Part shown: one piece after another, positions 1 to 8,281 of the stretch | How the letters are laid out: every line of letters begins with the position of its first letter | How positions within the stretch are numbered: position 1 is the first letter of the stretch | Assembly: GCA_964457945.1 (NCBI GenBank) | Contig: CAYWFX010000004.1 | Coordinates: forward strand, 124,001 to 188,000 | Direction: 5' to 3' | DNA: 64,000 bases | From: PHAA01 sp964457945 | GTDB lineage: Bacteria > Bacillota > Syntrophomonadia > Syntrophomonadales > Syntrophomonadaceae | The notes under the pieces: generated by a model | Told to the model about the DNA's origin: nothing | The model's input: the letters and a program-made list of their open reading frames with translations, nothing else | The model's database searches: none | Position numbers and translations under genes: made by a program

Positions 1-1
1 T

Positions 2-985
2 TTACAATCGGTGGTCATGAAAGTTAGAATGGTTCCGATTGAACAGGTTTTCAACCGTTTTCCGCGTATGGTTCGGGATTTAGCCAAAGATCTAGGCAAA
101 GAAGTGGATTTCCTAATTGAGGGTAAAGAAACGGAGTTAGATAGAACTGTTATTGATGAAATTGGAGATCCCTTAGTGCATCTGTTGAGAAATGCCCTGG
201 ATCACGGCTTGGAATCTTCCCAAGAAAGAGTAAGCAAAGGGAAACCAGTACAAGGTAACGTAGTTCTGCGGGCCAGGCATGAAGGCAATAACATCTATAT
301 CGAAGTGGAAGATGATGGCGGCGGCATAGATGTACATAGCATAATAAATAAGGCGGTTGAAAAAGGGATGATAAGCGCCAAAGAAGCGGAACAGCTTAGT
401 AAGGAAGAGGCCATTGATCTTTTATTTGCCTCTGGTTTTAGCACTGCCCAAAATGTCACGGATGTTTCCGGTAGGGGTGTGGGTTTAGATGTGGTTAAAA
501 CCAAGATTGAATCACTAAGCGGAGAGATTTTTGTTGACTCCAAGCCGGGTTTGGGAACACGTTTCAGGATTAAGTTGCCTTTGACCTTAGCTATAATACA
601 AGCCCTGATGGTGGCAGTCAAGGATGAGATATATGCTATCCCACTTAGTTCTGTTGATGAAACAACTCTAATAAGCAATGAAGAGATTAAAATGATTCAG
701 AAACAAGAGGTAATAATGCTCCGGGGCAATGTGCTGCCGCTTTACCGCCTTACCCAGCTGATTAATGTACCAGGTGATTTCGATGGGGATGAGGAAATGT
801 ATGTGGTAGTGGTACGCAAAGGCGATAGGCAAATAGGACTGGTGGTAGATACTTTAATTGGTCAACAGGAGATTGTCATTAAGTCTTTGGGACGATTATT
901 GCTTGGAATATCCGGTATTGCAGGAGCTATTGTGGCCGGAGATGGAAACGTTCGTCTTATACTTGATTTGAACACGCTTTTCTAA
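2..985 (+). CDS. cheA: Chemotaxis histidine kinase CheA, C-terminal part
   Basis: This is the ATP-binding and coupling part of CheA, the kinase that phosphorylates CheY and CheB in receptor arrays at the cell pole. The frame is open to the left edge, so the phosphotransfer, CheY-binding and dimerisation domains lie outside the window. The visible part has the P4 ATPase domain with N box RNALDHG (about visible residue 63), G1 box DDGGGID and G2 box GRGVGLDV, followed by the CheW-like P5 domain over the last 130 or so residues. The GTG at 11 is only an internal codon; the preceding residues LQS belong to the conserved family sequence. cheW follows after 14 bases in the same operon. Identity is secure; only the 5' end is missing. 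Confidence 0.96.
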   Translation, partial: LQSVVMKVRMVPIEQVFNRFPRMVRDLAKDLGKEVDFLIEGKETELDRTVIDEIGDPLVHLLRNALDHGLESSQERVSKGKPVQGNVVLRARHEGNNIYIEVEDDGGGIDVHSIINKAVEKGMISAKEAEQLSKEEAIDLLFASGFSTAQNVTDVSGRGVGLDVVKTKIESLSGEIFVDSKPGLGTRFRIKLPLTLAIIQALMVAVKDEIYAIPLSSVDETTLISNEEIKMIQKQEVIMLRGNVLPLYRLTQLINVPGDFDGDEEMYVVVVRKGDRQIGLVVDTLIGQQEIVIKSLGRLLLGISGIAGAIVAGDGNVRLILDLNTLF

Positions 986-999
986 ATGGAGGTGAAAAA

Positions 1000-1473
1000 A
1001 TGGATAGTACCATAAATATTAATCAAGATGCAGAGACAAGTGCAGATAAAATTCAGGTGGTAGCTTTTCAATTAGGGAATGAAGAATATGCAGTAGATAT
1101 ACTGAAGGTACAGGAAATTAATCGTTTGATGAGGATAACCAGGGTACCCAGAGCAGGTGCGTTTATTGAAGGTGTGGTAAACCTGCGGGGTAATATCATC
1201 CCGGTGATTAATCTGCATAAGAAATTCAACCTGGATCCTGCTGGGGAAGCTGATGACAAACGGATAATCGTATTTCAATTTGATGAAGTAAAAGCTGGCA
1301 TTATTGTCGATAAAGTTTCCGAAGTCCTAGAAATAAACGCTAACAATATTGAAGAAACCGCTAAAGTATATACTTCTATTGATGCAGAGATCATTAAAGG
1401 GGTTGCCAAAGTGGATGACCGCTTACTAATATTATTAGATTTGCAAAAACTTCTGGGGATAGAGGTAATTTAG
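1000..1473 (+). CDS. cheW: Chemotaxis coupling protein CheW
   Basis: CheW links methyl-accepting receptors to CheA in the chemosensory array. The 157-residue product is a single CheW domain of normal length, with the typical core (NEEYAVDILKVQEI near residue 28, then RVPRAGAFIEGVVNLRG and IIPVINL). The ATG at 1000 is preceded by a good GGAGGTG ribosome site. It sits between cheA and cheC in the order found at the end of Gram-positive flagellar/chemotaxis operons. Nothing unusual was seen. Confidence 0.96.
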   Translation: MDSTININQDAETSADKIQVVAFQLGNEEYAVDILKVQEINRLMRITRVPRAGAFIEGVVNLRGNIIPVINLHKKFNLDPAGEADDKRIIVFQFDEVKAGIIVDKVSEVLEINANNIEETAKVYTSIDAEIIKGVAKVDDRLLILLDLQKLLGIEVI

Positions 1474-1488
1474 GGATGAGGTGAGTTC

Positions 1489-2121
1489 TTGGTGGATAAT
1501 TTCGAAAAACTATCAATCGTGCAGCTTGATGCCCTGAGGGAAATCGGCAATATTGGTGCCGGTAATGCTGCTACGGCCCTGGCCAAACTTATCAATTCCA
1601 GAATTGACATGAATGTACCCCAGGTTAGTATTCTGCCGTTTGCGGAAGTCCCGGATTTGATTGGGGGCGCTGATATTCCCGTGGTAGGACTCTATCTAAA
1701 GGTTTCGGGTGATGCTCCAGCTAGTATACTGTTCATCCTGCCAATCGAAAGGGCGGCAGCACTGGTGGATTTACTTATGGGATGGGAAATTGGCACTACT
1801 AATCATGAAGGATTCTCTGATATGGACATCTCCGCCCTTATGGAAATTGGGAATATTCTTGCTGCTACCTATCTGAGCTCTTTAGAAATGTTTACGGATT
1901 TGAGGTTTATACCATCCGTTCCGGCTTTAGGCATGGATATGGCAGGAGCTTTGCTTAATGCTGTCCTTGCCGAACTGGGCGACGTTGCCGATCATGTTCT
2001 GGTACTTGAGACTGAACTAAAAAGAGATGGACAGGGAGTGGTAGGCAATTTCTTTTTGCTCCCTGATCCCGGTTCTTTAGAGATCATCCTGGGAGCCCTG
2101 GGGGTGGATACTCTTGAGTAA
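1489..2121 (+). CDS. cheC: CheY-P phosphatase CheC
   Basis: CheC dephosphorylates CheY-P and is stimulated by CheD, giving adaptation in Gram-positive chemotaxis. The 210-residue protein carries two copies of the phosphatase signature (acidic or Ser, x3, Glu, x2, Asn): DALREIGN near the N-terminus and SALMEIGN in the middle, so both active sites look intact. The start is TTG 1489 or GTG 1492, behind an AGGTGAG ribosome site. The 3' end overlaps cheD by 8 bases, which fits translational coupling of two partner proteins. Confidence 0.94.
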   Translation: MVDNFEKLSIVQLDALREIGNIGAGNAATALAKLINSRIDMNVPQVSILPFAEVPDLIGGADIPVVGLYLKVSGDAPASILFILPIERAAALVDLLMGWEIGTTNHEGFSDMDISALMEIGNILAATYLSSLEMFTDLRFIPSVPALGMDMAGALLNAVLAELGDVADHVLVLETELKRDGQGVVGNFFLLPDPGSLEIILGALGVDTLE

Positions 2122-2599
2122 CATTATTCAGGTAGGTATGGCTGACCTCAAAATTGCCAGAGCCCCCGATAAACTAATAACTATGGGTCTGGGTTCATGT
2201 ATCGGTATTTGTGTTGTGGATAGAACCAGAAAAGTTGGGTGTTTGGCTCATATTATGCTGCCTTCCAGTCTCCAGGCCAAGAACAATAACATTCGAGCCA
2301 AATTTGCGGATTCGGCAGTAGAAATGTTGATTGAAGAGCTACAAAAAGCAGGAGCGACTCCATCGAGTTTGGTAGCGAAGATTGCCGGCGGAGCTCAGAT
2401 GTTTAAGTTTTCCGGGCAGAGTGATATCCTTAAAATTGGTGAGCGTAATGCTCAAGCTGTAGAAGAGTATCTGGATAAACACAGGATAAAACTGCTAGCC
2501 AAGGATACTGGCGGCAACTATGGCCGTACCATAACCTTTGATATTGAAACAAGTGATTTATTGGTAAGAACCATAGGGCACGGGGAGCGGATAATCTAA
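2114..2599 (+). CDS. cheD: Chemoreceptor glutamine deamidase CheD
   Basis: CheD deamidates receptor glutamines and also binds CheC to raise its phosphatase activity. The 161-residue product shows the catalytic region, with Cys in GLGSCIGIC and His in AHIMLPSS, followed by the conserved KIAGGAQMF segment. Translation begins at TTG 2114 inside the end of cheC. The stop codon is followed directly by the ATG of the sigma factor gene with no spacer, so the whole block is one operon. Confidence 0.95.
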   Translation: MSNIIQVGMADLKIARAPDKLITMGLGSCIGICVVDRTRKVGCLAHIMLPSSLQAKNNNIRAKFADSAVEMLIEELQKAGATPSSLVAKIAGGAQMFKFSGQSDILKIGERNAQAVEEYLDKHRIKLLAKDTGGNYGRTITFDIETSDLLVRTIGHGERII

Positions 2600-3373
2600 A
2601 TGGTAAAAGATATAGCTGGCCTTTGGGTTCAATATAAGGAAAAAAATGGAATTGATGCTCGTGATGAACTAATATTACATTACGCTCATATGGTTAAGTA
2701 TGTTGCCAACCGCTTGGCGATAAACTTGTCCTCGGTAGTGGAAATAGACGAACTGGTGTCTTATGGTATTGAGGGATTAATGGATGCCATAGAAAAATAT
2801 GACCATAAACGAAATATTAAGTTTGAAACTTATGCCATTACTAGAATAAGGGGATCCATGATCGATGGCTTGCGTGCCATGGATTGGGTTCCAGTATCAT
2901 TGCGCCAGAAGGGCAAAGAACTTGAAAAAACCTATGCAATCTTAGAGGCTCGACTGGAAAGGGCTGGGACTGATCAGGAGGTAGCTCTGGAATTAGGGCT
3001 CAGTCTTGATGAATTGGCTACACTGGTAAAAGAGCTCGCTGCCACGGCGATCATATCTTTGGATGATTTTATTTCCGGTGACGATGTTACTGATAAGAAA
3101 AAGAGAATAATCGATCTGCTTGAAGATGATAATGCTAATGATGCGGTGGAATTGGTGGAATTGGAGGAGATAAAGAATCTACTAGCCAAGTCTATCGCTC
3201 GTTTACCCGATAAAGAAAAAAAAGTGGTTTATCTCTATTACTACGAAGGTTTAACTTTGAAAGAAATAGGTATTGTCCTAGGATTATCAGAGTCCCGTAT
3301 ATCTCAATTACATACTAAAGCTATTTTGCGCCTGCGAGGAAGTCTTAGCAAGAAGAAACATCTGTTAGTTTAA
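2600..3373 (+). CDS. sigD: RNA polymerase sigma factor, FliA/SigD (sigma-28) family
   Basis: This alternative sigma factor directs late flagellar, chemotaxis and autolysin genes. The 257-residue protein has sigma-70 region 2 (VEIDELVSYGIEGLMDAIEKYD, then FETYAITRIRGSMIDGLR and DWVP), region 3, and region 4 with a helix-turn-helix (YEGLTLKEIGIVLGLSESRISQLH). Length and motifs match FliA/WhiG-type factors, and the position after cheD is that of sigD in Bacillus subtilis. Its ATG abuts the cheD stop codon. The upstream AGGTAA-type site is poor, so translational coupling to cheD is likely. Confidence 0.95.
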   Translation: MVKDIAGLWVQYKEKNGIDARDELILHYAHMVKYVANRLAINLSSVVEIDELVSYGIEGLMDAIEKYDHKRNIKFETYAITRIRGSMIDGLRAMDWVPVSLRQKGKELEKTYAILEARLERAGTDQEVALELGLSLDELATLVKELAATAIISLDDFISGDDVTDKKKRIIDLLEDDNANDAVELVELEEIKNLLAKSIARLPDKEKKVVYLYYYEGLTLKEIGIVLGLSESRISQLHTKAILRLRGSLSKKKHLLV

Positions 3374-3385
3374 GGAGGGATAGTA

Positions 3386-4801
3386 TTGGACGAAATTACC
3401 ATTATAACTGAAGACGTCAACGGTACAGTGAAAGTTAATATACAGAAAGATAAAATGAACGCTTACCTCGAGGCTACTCCTGCTTCCGGTAATGGTATTC
3501 CTTGTAGTCTGGAAATGGCAAAATCAATACTTCTGGAAAAAGGTGTAGTTTTTGGGGTTGATGAAAAGCAGATAGTTGAAGCATTACTAGAAAAGAACTG
3601 GGGCAAAGAGGTTTTAGTGGCTCAAGGTAAGCCTGCGGTAGATGGCAAGGATGCCATAATCGAGTATAAATTTATAAGTCCTAAGGACAAATTGCTTCCC
3701 CAGGCAGATGAAACGGGCAGCATTGATTTTCGCGAGATGGGTTTGGTCAATAATATAACTAAGGGAACAATTTTGGTGGTGCGAACTCCTCCAATGGCAG
3801 GTGAAAGCGGTACAGATGTATTAGGCCATGAACTTGTCCCGCGGGCTGGAAAAGATTTTGCTTTACCCAAAGGTAAGAATACGATTGGTAACGATGAAGG
3901 AACCGTGCTTATTGCCATGATTGACGGCCAGATTAGTGTTATAGACCGTAAAGTTAGCGTCTCTCCTGTTATCCAACTAAATGGAGATGTTGATTTCAGT
4001 ACAGGTAATATTGATTTTATTGGCAGCGTTTTAATTAGAGGCAATATTAATAGTGGATTTATTGTTAAGGCTGAAGGTGACATTGAGGTTGGAGGTTTTG
4101 TGGAGTCTGCAGAAGTAACAGCAGGCGGTAATATTTTGGTCAAAGGCGGTATCAAATCAGGGGCTAAAGGCTTTGTAAAAGCAGGTGAAAATCTTACAGC
4201 CCGTTTTATTGAAAATTCTCGAGCGGAAGCCGGGCAGGACATTATAGTCAAAGAGGGTATAATGCAGTCCTATGTGCGAGCTGGAGGCAATATCAAAGTA
4301 AGTGATAAAAAGGCCACCATTGTCGGTGGTGTAGTTCAGGCTGCACAAATGGTCGAGGCTAAAGTACTGGGTTCTCATCTGGCTACCCGAACCATTGTTG
4401 AGGTGGGAGTGAATCCCTATTATCGGGAAGAGTACCAAAATATAATTAAGACTAGAACTGAAAAGAAAAAAATAGTTGATAACTTGAATAATAATATGCA
4501 AGCATTTCAGCGCTCGGGAATTGCTCCTCAGAATCTCCCTGAGAATAAGCGCTTGGCTTTACTTAAAACACTGGATGAATTTAAAAAAATTAAAGAAGAG
4601 CTAGCTACCTATGATGAAAGAATTATTTTCCTGGAAGAAGAATTAAATCGAATTAAATCAGCCCGGGTAAGAGCTCTGGAAGTAGCTTATCCAGGAGTAA
4701 GAATAAGCATAGGGTCAGCCATATATATTATTAATGATGTATGCAAATATGCTCAGTTTATTCTTAATGAAGGTGAAGTCAGATTAACATCGCTCACATA
4801 G
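3386..4801 (+). CDS. FapA/DUF342 family protein of the motility operon
   Basis: A 471-residue protein of the DUF342 (FapA, flagellar assembly protein A) family. The N-terminal third is a mixed alpha/beta region. The middle (about residues 190-330) has regularly spaced glycine-rich hydrophobic strands (GNIDFIGSVLIRGNI, GDIEVGGFVESAEV, GNILVKGGI), as in a right-handed beta-helix. The last 110 residues are lysine- and glutamate-rich and predicted coiled coil. Translation starts at TTG 3386 after AAGGAGGGA. The family often lies near sigD in clostridia, and its exact biochemical role is not settled. No signal peptide is visible, so it should be cytoplasmic. Confidence 0.85.
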   Translation: MDEITIITEDVNGTVKVNIQKDKMNAYLEATPASGNGIPCSLEMAKSILLEKGVVFGVDEKQIVEALLEKNWGKEVLVAQGKPAVDGKDAIIEYKFISPKDKLLPQADETGSIDFREMGLVNNITKGTILVVRTPPMAGESGTDVLGHELVPRAGKDFALPKGKNTIGNDEGTVLIAMIDGQISVIDRKVSVSPVIQLNGDVDFSTGNIDFIGSVLIRGNINSGFIVKAEGDIEVGGFVESAEVTAGGNILVKGGIKSGAKGFVKAGENLTARFIENSRAEAGQDIIVKEGIMQSYVRAGGNIKVSDKKATIVGGVVQAAQMVEAKVLGSHLATRTIVEVGVNPYYREEYQNIIKTRTEKKKIVDNLNNNMQAFQRSGIAPQNLPENKRLALLKTLDEFKKIKEELATYDERIIFLEEELNRIKSARVRALEVAYPGVRISIGSAIYIINDVCKYAQFILNEGEVRLTSLT

Positions 4802-4827
4802 TATGATAGGAATTGGAGGAGAATTTA

Positions 4828-5151
4828 ATGAGCATTAGAAGTACTGATATGCAGGTTCTCATTCAAAAGGTAGGCGATGTTGCTAAACTACAGCAAATTC
4901 AACAACATGAGGTTAACCTTAAACAGCAGGAGTTTAATAATCAAATATTGGATCAGACAATTAAAAACACCCATACCGTTAATCAGACCCTAAGGGATGA
5001 ATCTGCTTTGGTGCATGAGAAACAGGAAAATGAAGAAAATGCCAAAAAAAAACGGAATAAAAGAGGAAATATTGATAATAAAGAGAATAGTAAAGAACAA
5101 CATAAAAATTTGGAGCCAGGCCGTGGTGACAAGTTGGATATTATCGTATAG
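4828..5151 (+). CDS. Small charged protein of the motility operon, function unknown
   Basis: A 107-residue hypothetical protein. ATG 4828 is preferred over the upstream TTG at 4813 because GGAGGAGA stands at the right distance before it. The first 65 residues are polar and rich in Gln, Asn and Val, look helical, and have no membrane segment. The C-terminal 45 residues are strongly charged (runs of Lys, Arg, Asn, Glu) and probably disordered. It lies 26 bases after the FapA-like gene and just before the membrane-anchored IF2N-like gene. I know similar small proteins at this position in clostridial motility operons but no function for them. Confidence 0.75.
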   Translation: MSIRSTDMQVLIQKVGDVAKLQQIQQHEVNLKQQEFNNQILDQTIKNTHTVNQTLRDESALVHEKQENEENAKKKRNKRGNIDNKENSKEQHKNLEPGRGDKLDIIV

Positions 5152-5165
5152 GCGGGTGAAATTGT

Positions 5166-5888
5166 ATTACAAGCTTCTTTGTTTCGTTAGCAGCTATTTT
5201 AGTGGCCTTTTTATTTTTCCGGTTTTTATATCGGAAAACTCTGGTGGCTAATTGTACAGGAGCTTTAAGCTCAACCATACAGGAGGCAAAATCGGTACGC
5301 CAAGATTTAGAAGGAATGATGGAGGATGCACTAACTATTTCCAAAATTATTGTCGAAGATATCGATGACAAAATCGCCTCAGTAAGCAATTTGAGCTTAT
5401 CGTTACCAAGTTTTATAGAAGATGCCGAAGAGGAAATTGCGGCTGCTCAAGAGCCGGTTTTTTTAAATAAAATTAGGATATACGAACTAGCCAAGGAACT
5501 GGGGATACCAAGTAAGAGTTTAGTGAATATAGTACAGGAATTAGGCATTGAAGCATTTAATCATATGAACTGTCTGGATGAGGATCAGGTTTTGTTGATT
5601 AAACAAAGTCTGGATATATCACCTAGAGATAGGATCAAGATTATTGAACCGCGCTTATTAAAAAAGAATATAGATGGTAATGGAGAAGCAGTCAAAGTTC
5701 GGCGAACTATGAATAGACAATCTGACATTAGCATTGAAGACTTAAAAAAGGCCCATCCTTATTTAGCGGTGCGAACCTTACATGAAAGAGGCTATTCGGT
5801 CCGGGATATAGCTCAGATATTGGAGCGGGGCCAGGGAGAAGTAAGTTTAATTATGAACCTTTCCCAAAAGAAAAAAGCTGTCATATAA
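5166..5888 (+). CDS. Membrane-anchored coiled-coil protein with IF2 N-terminal-like domain (SwrB/DUF6115 position)
   Basis: About 240 residues, last gene of the motility operon, at the place of swrB in Bacillus. It has an N-terminal membrane helix (ITSFFVSLAAILVAFLFF), a helical stretch to about residue 95, then a domain starting IRIYELAKELGIPSKSLV that closely matches the first domain of the infB product in this window (IRVHELAKELGIPSKEMV). It ends with a DUF6115-like helix-turn-helix (GYSVRDIAQILERGQGEVSLIMNL). The start is uncertain. A TGA in frame at 5157 limits the options to ATT 5166, with GGCGGGTGA six bases upstream, or GTG 5202, which lacks a ribosome site and would cut the membrane helix. 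I favour ATT. A frameshift near 5160 is the alternative. Confidence 0.7.
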   Translation: MTSFFVSLAAILVAFLFFRFLYRKTLVANCTGALSSTIQEAKSVRQDLEGMMEDALTISKIIVEDIDDKIASVSNLSLSLPSFIEDAEEEIAAAQEPVFLNKIRIYELAKELGIPSKSLVNIVQELGIEAFNHMNCLDEDQVLLIKQSLDISPRDRIKIIEPRLLKKNIDGNGEAVKVRRTMNRQSDISIEDLKKAHPYLAVRTLHERGYSVRDIAQILERGQGEVSLIMNLSQKKKAVI

Positions 5889-5893
5889 AAAAT

Positions 5894-5915
5894 GAAGCGT
5901 AAGCTTCTTTTTTTT
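5894..5915 (+). terminator. Intrinsic terminator of the motility operon
   Basis: Stem GAAGC/GCTTC with loop GTAA, followed by eight T residues, six bases after the stop codon of the last motility gene. The stem is short but the U tract is strong. Confidence 0.8.
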
Positions 5916-5935
5916 GCACAAATATAGAGCTTTCC

Positions 5936-5965
5936 TTGCCAAAGATAATATACTTGTGATATATT
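5936..5965 (+). promoter_or_regulatory. Probable sigma-A promoter of rpsB operon, overlapping an inverted repeat
   Basis: TTGCCA (5936-5941), an 18-base spacer, then TATATT (5960-5965) preceded by TG one base upstream (extended -10). The region also contains the inverted repeat GATAATATA (5944-5952) and TATATTATC (5960-5968), so the -10 box lies in one arm. A leader of about 100 bases follows before rpsB, with possible pairing GCAC (5982 onward) with GTGC (6006 onward). Confidence 0.6.
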
Positions 5966-6071
5966 ATCTTTTGATGAATACGCACGCTGACGGATCGATA
6001 GGAATGTGCTTTTTAGTCTCCTAGAGGAATGAAGCAGCGGAGGATTAAAACAAATAGGAGGAATGTTATCA

Positions 6072-6770
6072 GTGTCAGTAATTACAATGAAGCAGCTTCT
6101 GGAAGCGGGTGTTCACTTTGGACACCAAACCAGGAGATGGAATCCCAAAATGGATACCTACATTTATATGGAACGCAACGGTATCTACATTATTGATTTA
6201 CAGCAGACCGTAAAAAAATTTGATGAAGCTTATGCTTTTATCAAAGAGGTAGTTGCAGGGGGTAAAGGGGTACTATTTGTAGGTACTAAAAAGCAAGCTC
6301 AGGAAACAATTAAGGATGAAGCCAGACGATGTGAAATGTTTTTTGTCAACCAGCGCTGGTTGGGAGGCATGTTGACCAATTATAAGACCATTCGCAAACG
6401 TGTTTTCCGGTTAAAGGAATTAGAGAAAATGGAAGCAGAAGGGGCATTTGAGGTTCTCAGTAAAAAAGAAGTTGCTAAGCTTAAAAACGAGGGAGAAAGA
6501 CTAGAAAGATTTTTAGGCGGGATAAAAGATATGGATAAACTGCCTGGGGCGGTTTTTGTAGTTGATCCGCGTAAGGAAAAGATAGCGGTGGCTGAAGCTA
6601 GGAAGCTTGGTATACCAGTAGTTGCTATAGTTGATACCAATTGTGACCCGGATGAAATTGATTATGTGATTCCTGGGAATGATGATGCCATTAGAGCTGT
6701 AAGGTTAATATCAGCTAAGATAGCTGATGCAGTGTTAGAAAGCAAACAGGGAGAACAAATTACCGCATAA
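6072..6770 (+). CDS. rpsB: 30S ribosomal protein S2
   Basis: S2 of the small ribosomal subunit, 232 residues, with canonical sequence (MKQLLEAGVHFGHQTRRWNPKM, then RWLGGMLTNYKT, then PGAVFVVDPRKE). GTG 6072 is chosen rather than ATG 6063. The AGGAGG at 6056-6061 is ten bases before the GTG but only one base before the ATG, and S2 proteins usually begin a few residues before MKQLL. It heads the rpsB-tsf-pyrH-frr group behind its own promoter. Confidence 0.97.
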   Translation: MSVITMKQLLEAGVHFGHQTRRWNPKMDTYIYMERNGIYIIDLQQTVKKFDEAYAFIKEVVAGGKGVLFVGTKKQAQETIKDEARRCEMFFVNQRWLGGMLTNYKTIRKRVFRLKELEKMEAEGAFEVLSKKEVAKLKNEGERLERFLGGIKDMDKLPGAVFVVDPRKEKIAVAEARKLGIPVVAIVDTNCDPDEIDYVIPGNDDAIRAVRLISAKIADAVLESKQGEQITA

Positions 6771-6781
6771 GGCTAAATTAG

Positions 6782-6814
6782 GGGGTGAATGGGTTTTCCT
6801 GTACACCCCTTTTT
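6782..6814 (+). terminator. Intergenic terminator/attenuator between rpsB and tsf
   Basis: GGGGTG (6782-6787) pairs with CACCCC (6804-6809), followed by TTTTT. It lies 11 bases after the rpsB stop and 44 bases before tsf, with no separate promoter obvious, so partial termination that lowers tsf relative to rpsB is likely. Confidence 0.7.
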
Positions 6815-6857
6815 CATGAGAAAAGATAAAAATTCAAAATATCAAGGAGGTTATAAA

Positions 6858-7508
6858 ATGGAAATTACAGCAGCGATAGTAAAAGAGTTGCGGGAGAGAA
6901 CCGGCGCAGGCATGATGGACTGCAAAAAGGCATTACTAGAGACCTGTGGAGATATTGAAAAGGCTATTGATGAGTTAAGAACTAAGGGACTGGCTAAGGC
7001 CGCTAAAAAGGCTGGAAGAGTTGCCAGTGAAGGAGTTGTCATGTCCTACATTCATGGCAAAGGACGCATTGGAGTTCTGGTGGAGGTAAACTGCGAAACG
7101 GATTTTGTAGGTAAAACTGATGAGTTCAGGCAACTTGCTTATGATATAGCCATGCAGATTGCTGCCGCAAACCCTGATTATTTGGCCCGCGAGGATGTAC
7201 CTGCGGAAGACCTGAATAGAGAAAGAGAAATACTTAAGGCACAGGCAATTGAAGAAGGTAAACCGGAGAAGGTTATTGAAAAAATGGTCGAGGGACGTAT
7301 CGATAAATTCTATAAGGAGCATTGCCTTCTAGAACAGCCTTTCATTAAAGATACGGATAAGACCATTCAGCAATTAATTCATGAAAGCGTGTCAAAATTT
7401 GGTGAGAACATTGCTATCCGCAGATTTAATCGTTTTGAAGTAGGCGAAGGCATAGAAAAAGAAAAGAGCGATTTTGCTGCAGAAGTCATGGCTCAGGTAA
7501 ACGCTTAA
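6858..7508 (+). CDS. tsf: Elongation factor Ts
   Basis: EF-Ts regenerates EF-Tu-GTP. The 216-residue product has the N-terminal UBA-like domain (VKELRERTGAGMMDCKKALLE), the core motif GRIGVLVEVNCETDFV, and a C-terminal dimerisation-type region. The start is ATG 6858 behind AAGGAGG; the upstream part of the open frame covers the attenuator and is not coding. Length is typical of the short EF-Ts of many Firmicutes. Confidence 0.97.
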   Translation: MEITAAIVKELRERTGAGMMDCKKALLETCGDIEKAIDELRTKGLAKAAKKAGRVASEGVVMSYIHGKGRIGVLVEVNCETDFVGKTDEFRQLAYDIAMQIAAANPDYLAREDVPAEDLNREREILKAQAIEEGKPEKVIEKMVEGRIDKFYKEHCLLEQPFIKDTDKTIQQLIHESVSKFGENIAIRRFNRFEVGEGIEKEKSDFAAEVMAQVNA

Positions 7509-7560
7509 TATAAAGTGGCCTTTTGTTGATGTAAATTAACGGGTTCTGGGAGGTAATTAC

Positions 7561-8277
7561 TTGCAAAATCCCAAATATAAAAGAATAATATTAAAACTCA
7601 GCGGGGAAGCCCTGGCAGGAGATAAGGGTTATGGAATTGAGCATGGAGTTATAAGCTCTATTGCCAGACAGGTTGTAGAGATAGCGCGCAAGGGCGTGGA
7701 ACTAGCTATAGTTGTAGGCGGCGGCAATATTTGGCGGGGTGTATCAGGAAGTGCTACCGGTATGGATCGTGCTACTGCTGATTATATGGGAATGCTAGCC
7801 ACAGTTATTAATTCTTTAGCCTTGCAGGATGCATTGGAAAATGAAGGCATGGTAACTAGAGTAATGTCAGCTATAGAAATGAAAGAAGTCGCCGAACCAT
7901 ATATCAGGCGTCGGGCTATACGCCACCTGGAAAAGGGACGGGTCGTTATTTTTGCTGCTGGCACTGGAAATCCCTACTTTTCCACTGATACTACTGCAGC
8001 ATTGCGATCAGCTGAAATTGAGGCGGAAGTTATTTTAATGGCCAAGAAAGTTGATGGAGTCTATGATTCCGACCCGGTCATTAATCCGAACGCGGTAAAA
8101 TTTACTCGCTTGGATTATATTGACGTAATTAACCGGGGCTTAGGAGTTATGGATTCCACTGCGGCTTCTCTTTGTATGGACAATAAAATTCCTATTATTG
8201 TATTTGATTTAACCAGAGATGGTAATATTTTAAGAGTAGTGATGGGTGAGGATATTGGTACCTATGTAGGGAGGTAG
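7561..8277 (+). CDS. pyrH: UMP kinase
   Basis: PyrH phosphorylates UMP to UDP for nucleotide and envelope precursor synthesis. The 238-residue protein shows the amino-acid-kinase fold motifs KLSGEALAG, VVGGGNIWRG, AAGTGNPYFSTDTTAALRSAE and MAKKVDGVYDSDP. It starts at TTG 7561 with GGGAGG upstream. It follows tsf and precedes frr by three bases, the conserved order in bacteria. Confidence 0.97.
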   Translation: MQNPKYKRIILKLSGEALAGDKGYGIEHGVISSIARQVVEIARKGVELAIVVGGGNIWRGVSGSATGMDRATADYMGMLATVINSLALQDALENEGMVTRVMSAIEMKEVAEPYIRRRAIRHLEKGRVVIFAAGTGNPYFSTDTTAALRSAEIEAEVILMAKKVDGVYDSDPVINPNAVKFTRLDYIDVINRGLGVMDSTAASLCMDNKIPIIVFDLTRDGNILRVVMGEDIGTYVGR

Positions 8278-8281
8278 AAGG

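Noticed and set aside
3622..4251. 209-codon minus-strand open frame inside the fapA-like gene
   Set aside because: Antisense shadow; low-complexity Ser/Pro/Leu composition and no ribosome site, opposite a well-supported gene.
4997..5251. 84-codon open frame bridging the two last motility genes
   Set aside because: Overlaps both supported genes; its TTG at 5162 might matter only if a sequencing indel exists, which is noted with the IF2N-like gene.
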